A DNA stretch of 64,000 bases from Symsagittifera roscoffensis (taxonomy: Eukaryota > Xenacoelomorpha > Acoela > Convolutidae), in contig NC_087068.1 of assembly GCF_963678635.1 (NCBI RefSeq), positions 50,427,724-50,491,723 on the forward strand, written 5' to 3'. The notes beneath the pieces were generated by a model. It worked only from the letters and a program-made list of their open reading frames with translations. It did no database searches and was not told where the DNA came from. Below, piece after piece: positions 56,085 through 64,000 of the stretch (position 1 is the first letter of the stretch; each line of letters begins with the position of its first letter). Made by a program: the position numbers and the translations under genes.

Positions 56085-58090
56085 AATTTCACATGGAACG
56101 AGAGCACAGAAGAAGAATTTCAAAGGATAAAAAAAGAATCGTGGGAAGCTTCGGTACTGGGAATGCCGACAAAAAATTTACGCGTTAGACATCGTTGAAT
56201 TGGTGGTAGAAATTTCAGGTGTACTTCACTAGCAGCAATGGTAAAATGCTAGAACTGTCTTGTGACCATTAGCTTACGGCAGCAAAGTCTTGAGTGACAC
56301 AGAATTGAAATCTGGGGCCCCAAAAGCGAAAAAAAGTGCTGTGATGACTTTTTTAGAAAAAGGCCGTGCATACTTGGGCAGGGACTTATTTAAATTAAGG
56401 GTGGTTAACAGAGCGTAATCATGGTTGAAAACCTAATCTATGGTCCAGCTTGACAAAAGAAGATGAATTGTCAGACTAGATGGATAGAACACGATTATCG
56501 AGTACAGGACTAGAGACAAAAATCAGAACACCGACAGTTTGAGCAAAAAGAGAAAATTTTATGAGAGACAAGAGCAAAAGGAGGCGGACAGGCCAGATAT
56601 AAAGGATAGATTCTCGTTCATGTACAGTACAAAACGACAATTTACCTTTAACAAGGAGGCTAGACAAGTCAGGTCGAACAATCGAAGATCAGCCGGAATT
56701 TTGACCTAAGGAAGAGGTGACGATAAAAATGCTGGCTAACACGAAGAAGATACCAACGAAAATTTAACTCAATTCAAGATTAGTCATAGAAACCTTATAA
56801 ATGAAAGGACACATTCTAGAGAAAGTAGTATTAGGTCAAAAATGATTAGAACCGGTACTAGTTCGATTACTAGAGAAAATGGCAACCAATAGTGAGGGGG
56901 ACTCGAGTACAACGCGAGAAACCACATCACAAAATGTCACAAAAATTAGGAAGACGAGGCAGGTGCTTGACAGGAGAGAAACTCCAAGGAAGATTAAAAA
57001 ACGAAATCAGTGACATTATGCGCACGTCATCCCAGAGAAGACATAAGTCTTGGGAGCAGTAGCCGCTGAAAAAAAGAGATTTACAAGAAAAATTTTCCGG
57101 CGAGTTGGAAGAATCAGACTCGAATCGGGAGTCAGTTATGAGTGGTGCATACTCAGAGACTTTGTATACAATTCTGGCCAAGACCAAGATGTGAGATCAA
57201 GAGAGGGTTTTGCATATGAACTCCTAATCGGGGACATGCGACTTGAGGACGATCAGGAGGAGAGTGGAGGAGAAGAATTAGAGATGAAAGTAGTTTCGAG
57301 GAAATCTTTCCGTTAGCTCTCAAGCAACCAAACTTTCACGACGAACATGGAGCTTGAACATCGAGGCATGAACAACCGAGGCATCTTGAACATAATTGTC
57401 TGTAAAAACTGGAGGACGATACACGTAAATCAGGACTCGTTACAGGACAAAGAACGGCACCAGACGACTGAGTGAAAGTAAGATACATGTGATCAGATCT
57501 AATCAGATACCAAAAGAACGACAAGTTCAGGAGTAGCCCCAGCAAATCGGTGAACACAGGAGAGGGGAGAAAAAAATCTAGAGGAAGGAAGCTACAAAAT
57601 TTTGAGTCAGTTTCACAAGTATTGGAAGGACTTATTTTAATACACGTTAGATGGAGTACAAGCTTGCAAAAGTTAGGACAAGGAGAAAAAGTCGCACAGG
57701 CACATCGTTATAGTATTACCACAACTGTACCAAACAGAAGTCCTTCTCAGATTTAACGATCAAATAGGACATCAAGGTATGGATAAAATACAAGCAAGAG
57801 TGCTACATCGCTTTGATTGGCGGGAATGAGAAAGACTTGTAAAAGATGAATCAATGCATGCTTGGGATGCTTAAAGATAAGAGCGCCCAGGCAGATGACG
57901 TTCCCTTTGAAATGAGAAGAGAGCCCAAAATTTATTGAGATTTATCAAATAGATCATCAGATGATTTTTTTGACAGACTCAGGCTATATTCAGACACCAG
58001 TTATCATAGATTATTTTACGAAAATAACAGAAAGTGTATCTTGCCAAACGACAACTGTTATCACACAGGAGGACTGGAGTTGGGTATCTT
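56085..58090 (+). pseudogene. Gypsy RNase H and integrase remnants, copy 2
   Basis: The same motifs as in copy 1, including the FTWNESTEEEFQRIKKESW connection, the RNase H block and the integrase DYFTK block. It has an extra 437 bp (57133-57569) with the 88-codon frame SYEWCILRDFVYNSGQ, which would fall between RNase H and the integrase zinc site. Confidence 0.65.
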
Positions 58091-59055
58091 GAGACCAGAA
58101 GGTGGAGGCTTGAGTCTTGAGTTGATGGCACGTGGTCTAGGGGACTGGTAAAAACTTAAGGGCAAAAACTGTAGTCCTAAATTAGTTTAAAAATTTCAAA
58201 GACGATTGAAATGGTAAGATAGTAAGATGGTGAGATGGTACTGATGGTAAGATAGTCTAGATGTTTGATTCACTCATACCAGGTGCTATAAGATAACAGT
58301 TGGAGAAACTTTAACTTCAGAATGGACAAATACCTTCTGAGTGTTTTAGTTCACGGAAATAGGTGATTGATGACAACTAGAATCATTTAAACTTCCTAAG
58401 CATGACTGATACTCCTTGAAGGAAAGAGCAATTACTCATTAGAAAATGAGTAATTGAATAAATTTGTTTTTCAGATTGATTTTGAAAAAAAAACCTGTAG
58501 GTGACACGGAGAGATACTCAACAAAACGAAACTATTTCTTGATAGCAATTCCTTACGACTCGCAACGAGAGCAAAAACAAGGACGGTACTTGAGTTGGTA
58601 ACTCTAGAGTGGTACTGTTGGTTGGTAAATATTGACTGGTTCTTTGGTTGGCATTTCTTGAGATATAATGATGGTTTTTGAAAATCAGTTGCGGCGGTGC
58701 TAAAGAAGCCAACTATAGATGAGCTGTACAGGCTTTTGAAGCGTCTCGACTACTATCAGGTGGATGAACGAGTTGTCACGATGTTGAACGTTGTGTTGCA
58801 ACTAGAGTAAATGGGGGAAGTCGAAGAATGAATCAGCTATGGAAACTCTCTTTATAGGGAGCTACACACCCGAAAGAACCTCAAATCACGAACAGACTAG
58901 AAATATGTACTTGAGCACGAACGGAGGCTTGAAAGGACGAAATGGCCGGATTTCCCGGCTTGGGCGATACTACTTAGCATGGTGCCGGAGAGTTTCCCCT
59001 TCCCATCCGACCGACAACGAGACCTGGAGCTAAATCGGCCGTTAAGTCTTCCTCA
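58091..59055 (+). pseudogene. 5' part of the gag-like region, present only in copy 2
   Basis: 58091-58680 is non-coding or untranslated-like (a GGTAAGATGG short repeat is near 58212-58255). From about 58685 the frame gives IDELYRLLKRLDYYQVDERV, then YRELHTRKNL, YVLEHERRLERTKWPDFPAW and FPSDRQRDLELNRPLSLPQG before the coiled-coil part. This looks like an α-helical Gag N-terminus. In copy 1 this block is precisely missing. Confidence 0.45.
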
Positions 59056-60228
59056 AGGATTCGAGCGCAGCAGACGGAATAAGAGTACCCGGAGGCCACG
59101 AGGCTGAAAAGATATCTAGGGAAGACCCAAGGTGAACAAGATCAGGTGACACGAGAGTGGGACCGAGCGATTCTTGAAAGAGATCAACTGAAATCCGAGC
59201 TAGAACAGGTCCAGAAGCTATACCAGGAGGCTATCAGGAGCAGTGACAGGAGGACGACGGAACAGTTAACAGCGAGTGATCTTTTAGTGACACGCTCAAG
59301 TTCTGAGTCCAGGGTGGAACCAGACTGGGCATCTACAGCAGCTGGCCGCTTCAACTTCGACAGCATTGCCCATGAGCAACATTGCGACGCCACGCTATGG
59401 AAACCGGATGTAATTTTCAGTTTTACAGGCGGAGCAATGCCGAAAAGGCTGGCCTCCCTCTAAATGGATGATGATGGTGACAAAGGATGTTTCTAGAGCG
59501 GAGTCGCGAAAGATGACCCAGCTTTCGGAAAAAATAAGTTGCTTTAATTAAGAGGTCAGGATCTACCTAGACCTCACGATACTTACGAAATATACGTTAC
59601 CGTAAGTACGCAATGCGAGGACAATGGACGAAACATGAATGAGAGGGTGCGTCATATCAACAGCTTAATACTAGAGCTCCAGCGGCAAAGCATCCTGCCT
59701 TTGCGACTGTTGGACGTGGCCCGCAAAAGGAGGAATTCTGGCCAGAGGTATGCTCAACAAATGACATTCAATTCGATCAACCAAAAGTCAGAGAAAGGCT
59801 AAATAAATTTCCAGCAGCATATGGAGAAATAAAGTCAGATCTAGTGGAGATGGGACGTTTCACTTTTGGTCCACAGCCGAAACCACCCGTTTTCCCTCTC
59901 ACACCAAACGAACCTAGATTAAGAGAACAGAGGGACTCTAGAGACACTTCCACAAGCAGCAAAAGCAGGCACCACGGCTCTAATTTGTACGAGGGTCTCT
60001 AATACCCCCAGGGCTCAGTGGTGGAACTTGCCTTGATGGTGGAGCATGGCAACAAGAGAAGAACCTCAGAACGACTTCAAGAGGGCTCGAGAAAGACAAA
60101 GTATCTGGTAAGGTTTAAAAATTTGAGCCTGAACCTGCCAGAGTTGGCATTTAGGCGAAAAATCATGAAGTCATTGGAACTGAAAAATCATTCTCGCGAG
60201 GACCGTCAACAATTTTCAGACTAACACT
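59056..60228 (+). pseudogene. Gag-like coiled-coil region, copy 2
   Basis: The counterpart of 53880-55060: frames 59146-59463 and 60018-60224, with the middle frame shifted (a base lost near 59728). The region ends CAGACTAACACTTG, after which Maverick-like sequence begins at about 60229. Confidence 0.45.
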
Positions 60229-60539
60229 TGGATAATCAGAAAGCTTGTAAAGACTAGGTCCAGCCCGAATTAGTGTCTTTCGAACTTTGGTTTTTTGGTG
60301 GAACAATTTTTGAACAAATAAATGTGAACAAACCAATGGCGAGCCTCCCATAGAGTGGAAAAGCTAACCCTGTTTGTAAGGAATATTTTCTATCAGTGAA
60401 CGGATAATATCAAATGCTTCGGAAATTCTTCAAAACAAAACACAAGCAACTATTCCTTTTTACTCGCTATCAACGAGTTAAATTCATTGACATTTGTGCT
60501 TCATGAGTATAAAATCCATTGGATTGTACATAATAATGT

Positions 60540-60965
60540 TGAAACAAATGTACAATTGGAGAATAGAGAATGTAGAAGAGTTTTTGCATAGATTAAGTAA
60601 GATTCTGGTTCATTTTCCGAGTCATCTTCTGATTTTGATTTAAGTTCCATTTTTCTCTTTTGAAAGCATCAAACCACCTCCTATGGATAATTGAAGCTTC
60701 AAACTGAGGTGGGTATAACGCATATTCAAATAAAGATTACGGTCCGTCTCAATACTGCTTGCATCTAGAGAAGTACTGGGAAAAACTTCATGTGTGTAAG
60801 ATAACCTATTTGTTTCCAAAACTGGGATTTCATCAAAAATCTCCGAGGAAGAATTTGTGAAAATTCCGTACCAAAAATTACTACAATGGTTTATGCTCGT
60901 TTTATGTTTTCAAAAATATCTTTGCGAGAGCGACTCGTTCTTGATCTACTTTTTTGAGAGATGGT
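60540..60965 (-). pseudogene. Maverick-like capsid-related remnant, copy 2
   Basis: Orthologous to 55358-55798 but with more frame breaks and a ~15-bp deletion in the segment equivalent to FELDFETNR. Confidence 0.45.
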
Positions 60966-61013
60966 ACTACTAATTCTACGCTTGAATTTATTTTTTCCAC
61001 CTCTCAACTTTTT

Positions 61014-61286
61014 TCAAACTGTTTTTGTTTCAACATTTTTTTCAAATATTTTGATTTTTTTTCGTCCGCCAACAATTCCTCCAATCTCTGGTGCTGCAAT
61101 TTCAAGTAAATCTGCTCCGAATGTTTGCAGCTGGGACTGTATAGTTTTGGATGAAGGGGATTGCATTTCTACTGGATTGCATTTCTGCTTTTGCACATTA
61201 AAAAATTTGTGCAAAAGCACCTTAACCTCTTCCACGCTGTCTTCCATGTCCAGAAAATTTAAGAAAATTTGGTGAATTTTGAGCAA
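61014..61286 (-). pseudogene. Small ORF upstream of the Maverick-like capsid remnant, copy 2
   Basis: 90 codons. It retains DMEDSVEEVKVLLHKFF, FGADLLEIAAPEIGG and a Lys-rich tail. It is longer than in copy 1 because of an internal near-duplication of TTGCATTTCT. Confidence 0.4.
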
Positions 61287-61508
61287 CTTTTTCTTGTGTA
61301 GTATAAATCAAAAATTATTATCCGAAATCTTGTGAAACTTGAGAACAACTCGTGTAAGTCCTGCGGACACAAAATTTTTTTTGCCTTTAGTATCCCTTAG
61401 TTCTGTTTTTATGCTGTAGATAGAGTCTTTTTAATGAGTATTTAAATTGTAGATTCTTAATTGACTGATAAAAAATGTACTGTCTTGTAGATATGATGTC
61501 TCATTTTT

Positions 61509-62116
61509 TTACCTTGAAAAGGAAAGAAATACATCGCAGTAAAGGAGTTTTGTATCACCTACCAAACTATATTCTATAAATTTAGTAAACATCATCAGGG
61601 AATGATATCTTGTATTGTCGTAAGAATACTGATCATAATGTGAGCCTTTTCCTTTCATTATAACCCCTGTCTGATTTTGTTCTAAAATACAACCAAAAGT
61701 TTGACTCAAATCAACAATTACTAATTTATAAAAACTGATTTATTCTCACATAAATAAATGGCTATTCTCTGTGTAATCTTATCTTCTGATGCATAAATTC
61801 AGTTGTACTCAAATTTTTGCGCACCTATACTTTACGAAATTGAAAATTCTTGTCTACATTTACATCAACAATACTCGGATACAATCCGGTGTCAATTTGC
61901 ATCGGTTCGATCTTTCCTCTTTTTCCTCAGAAGTTTCTGGTCTATCTTTGAAACTAAATTGTCCTTCAGTAACGTTTTGGTACAATGAATAATACGACAT
62001 TTTTGAAATAGCAATCGACCTTTCTGCTTTGAGATACATGTGACTACTATTCGACTATTATTCGGATAACAATTGAAAAAAGCTTTAGAAGCTTGCTCAA
62101 TAGTAAGAGAATTCAT
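61509..62116 (-). pseudogene. Unassigned Maverick-region frames
   Basis: Two minus-strand frames: 62116-61892 (NSLTIEQASKAFFNCYPNN, IVVTCISKQKGRLLF) and 61709-61509 (MKGKGSHYDQYSYDNTRYHS, then LVGDTKLLYCDVFLSFS). The second could be a more C-terminal part of the capsid-related protein, but the match is weak. Both lie between the integrase remnant and the capsid/small-ORF remnants. Confidence 0.3.
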
Positions 62117-62164
62117 GACTACTGGTCGTTAGAACTTTCATTTGAAAAGCGATTTACCTTTAAT

Positions 62165-63000
62165 GAGAAGATTTCTTCAGTTCTTTAGCATAAAATGTTT
62201 CAAGAAGTTCTTATCTTTTGAGATCTTTGATGATATATGCACTTGGTTTCTTTGTTGATATTGATGATTTTTCAGTTACTTTATCTGTAAACTGTTTTTG
62301 GAACAGAAATTTTTTCTTTCGAGATTCTCACTCTATCCCCAATTTTGAATCTTGGATTAGTATGTTTTATGAGCGATGTGTCATACAAAACTGATAAAAA
62401 GTCATTATTTTTCACATCTCTCGGAGACTTTACAATAGATCGATTTCAACAACAGTTCATTGTACAAACAAATAGCTGCCATTTGGGTCAAATTTTTCAC
62501 CATGATTTTCAATCTGACAATATAATAATTGTGTATAAGACTGAAATTCTCTCTCTGCAAATGCAGTTTTTTTTCACTCATTGTTCAGTAAACTTAAATG
62601 TCTTTCTTCTTGCAAAACTTCTTGAAAAAGCCACAATATTCTGATCTTTTATCAGCCCGAAGCTTTTCAGGAGTGTTTTTTCGTTAAATATTTTTTGAAA
62701 GCTTGCAAAGTATCTTTGGCATACTTTGTTCTAATCATTTGAACCCTGACAAACCTCAAAAAAATGTCTACTTGGTTAATTTTTCTGCATAAGCCGAGGC
62801 CATACACAAGAATTCTTTGTTCTATTTGAAAAATTTGAGGTCTTCAGTAACGTCTTTTTACTGGACCAATTTTGGTATAAGATGTCTTCGATTGTAAAAC
62901 TGATCTACTGTCTTTTTTGATAAATTGCTCGCTTTACTCAAGTGTCGCACAGAACAGAACGCAGCTCTACACTAGAATACAATCTGTTCAAACTTACTTT
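62165..63000 (-). pseudogene. Retroviral-type integrase of a Maverick/Polinton-like element
   Basis: Minus-strand pieces in order: LSKKTVDQFYNRRHLIPKLV (the zinc/N-terminal side), a VYGLG-like block, SPEKLRADKRSEYCGFFKKF (the second catalytic Asp, usually LQTDKGTEF), and HTNPRFKIGDRVRISKEK followed by PSAYIIKDLKR and ETFYAKELKK. The last is the chromo/SH3-like C-terminal domain seen in Maverick integrases (KxGDxVRIS...P.tYxlkD...E.i.G.FYxeEL). Frame breaks are many; it is a relic. Next to the capsid-like fragments it indicates a Maverick/Polinton-like source. Confidence 0.6.
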
Positions 63001-63004
63001 TTCA

Positions 63005-64000
63005 GATAATCAGAAAGCTTGTAAAGACTAGGTCCAGCCCGAATTAGTGTCTTTCGAACTTTGGTTTTTTGGTGGAACAATTTTTGAACAAATAAATGTG
63101 AACAAATCAATAGCGAGCCTCCCATAGAGTGGAAAAGCTAACCCTGTTTGTAAGGAATATTTTCTATCAGTGAACGGATAATATCAAATGCTTCGGAAAT
63201 TCTTCAAAACAAAACACAAGCAACTATCCCTTTTTACTCGCTATCAACGAGTTAAATTCATTGACATTTGTGCTTCATGAGTATAAAATCCATTGGATTG
63301 TACATAATAATGTTGAAATAAATGTACAATTGGAGAATAGAGAATGAAGAAGAGTTTTTGCATAGATTAAGTAAGATTCTGGTTCATTTTCCGAGTCATC
63401 TTCTGATTTTGATTTATGTTCCATTTTTCTCTTTTGAAAGCATCAAACCACCTCCTATGGATAATTGAAGCTTCAAACTGAGATGGGTATAACGCATATT
63501 CAAATAAAGATTACGGTCTTTCTCAAAATCTAACTCAATACTGCTTGCATCTAGAGAAGTACTGGGAAAAATTTCATGTGTGTAAGATAACCTATTTGTT
63601 TCCAAAACTGGGATTTCATCAAAAATCTCCAAGGAAGAATTTGTGAAAATTCCGTACCAAAAATTACTACTATGGTTTATGCTCGTTTTATGTTTTCAAA
63701 AATATCTCTGCGAGAGCAACTCGTTCTTCATCTACTTTTTTGAGAGATGGTACTACTAATTCTACGCTTGAATTTATTTTTTCCACCTCTCAACTTTTTT
63801 CAAACTGTTTTTGTTTCAACATTTTTTTCAAATATATTTTTTTTTTCGTCCGCCAACAATTTCTCCAATCTCTGGTGCTGTAATTTCAAGTAAATCTGCT
63901 CCAAATGTTTGCAGCTGGGACTGTATAGTTTTGGATGAAGGGGATTGCATTTCTACTGGATTGCATTTCTGCTTTTGCAAATTAAAAAATTTGTGCAAAA
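63005..64000 (-). repeat. Third copy of the Maverick-like segment, runs off the window
   Basis: From GATAATCAGAAAGCTTG it matches 60229-61210 closely. The capsid-like frame lies at 63414-63700 (EIFDEIPVLETNRLSYTHE, LDFEKDRNLYLNMRYTHLSL). The small-ORF region continues past 64000. Here no gypsy gag precedes the segment, so GATAATCAG marks the boundary between the two element types. Confidence 0.85.

Larger units (their letters stand above)
56082..61290 (+). repeat. Chimeric gypsy/Maverick tandem unit, copy 2 (longest)
   Basis: It corresponds to copy 1 with offsets of about 3.76 kb (left), 4.2 kb (middle) and 5.16-5.18 kb (right). The offset steps reflect two blocks absent from copy 1. Confidence 0.9.

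Overview
This is a window of eukaryotic, almost certainly metazoan, nuclear DNA. It is AT-rich with long introns, has GT-AG spliced exons, and is dominated by decayed transposable elements: non-LTR (LINE) retrotransposons, Ty3/gypsy elements with very short LTRs, Maverick/Polinton-like fragments, MITEs and tRNA-like SINE heads. That mix is typical of a marine or other aquatic invertebrate. I cannot name the species. There are no bacterial-style operons, rRNA genes or CRISPR arrays.

Only two stretches look like host genes. On the plus strand, three exons (8425-8587, 10817-11002, 11422-11638) join in frame into the C-terminal half of a 2-oxoglutarate/Fe(II) dioxygenase of the isopenicillin-N-synthase type. 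Its iron-binding HxD motif lies at the end of one exon and the distal His in the next. On the minus strand, three exons (36887-37044, 33433-33526, 31430-31891) join with matching phases into a 234-residue acidic, coiled-coil protein that I do not recognise. Its introns hold a LINE, a hAT MITE and a fold-back element. A decayed copy of its first exon lies about 14.5 kb away at 51.2-51.8 kb.

Layout: 0.28-6.85 kb, a minus-strand gypsy wreck with three ~1.08-kb tandem repeats inside; 7.0-12.8 kb, dioxygenase exons with MITEs and a SINE; 13.3-14.7 kb, an unrecognised decayed coding region; 14.7-20 kb, AT-rich repeats; 20.03-28.31 kb, a nearly identical 4.14-kb tandem duplication, each copy with three ~0.8-kb monomers and running into a LINE reading frame (27.7-30.4 kb); 31.4-37.0 kb, the coiled-coil gene; 37.98-43.18 kb, a near full-length gypsy element bounded by 149-153-bp LTRs; 43.4-46.8 kb, a nearly complete LINE; 48.7-51.1 kb, another LINE ending in a (CAA)n tract; 52.3-64 kb, a tandem array of gypsy pol/gag debris fused to Maverick-like capsid and integrase debris.

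The most unusual points are: the chimeric gypsy/Maverick array; the LINE preceded by tandem ~0.8-kb monomers that each carry the same start codon; a small signal-peptide ORF whose frame continues for 90 codons beyond one TGA; and an element built from spaced copies of a palindrome-like GCGGAATCCGC motif. All claims come from reading the sequence by eye. No searches were run.
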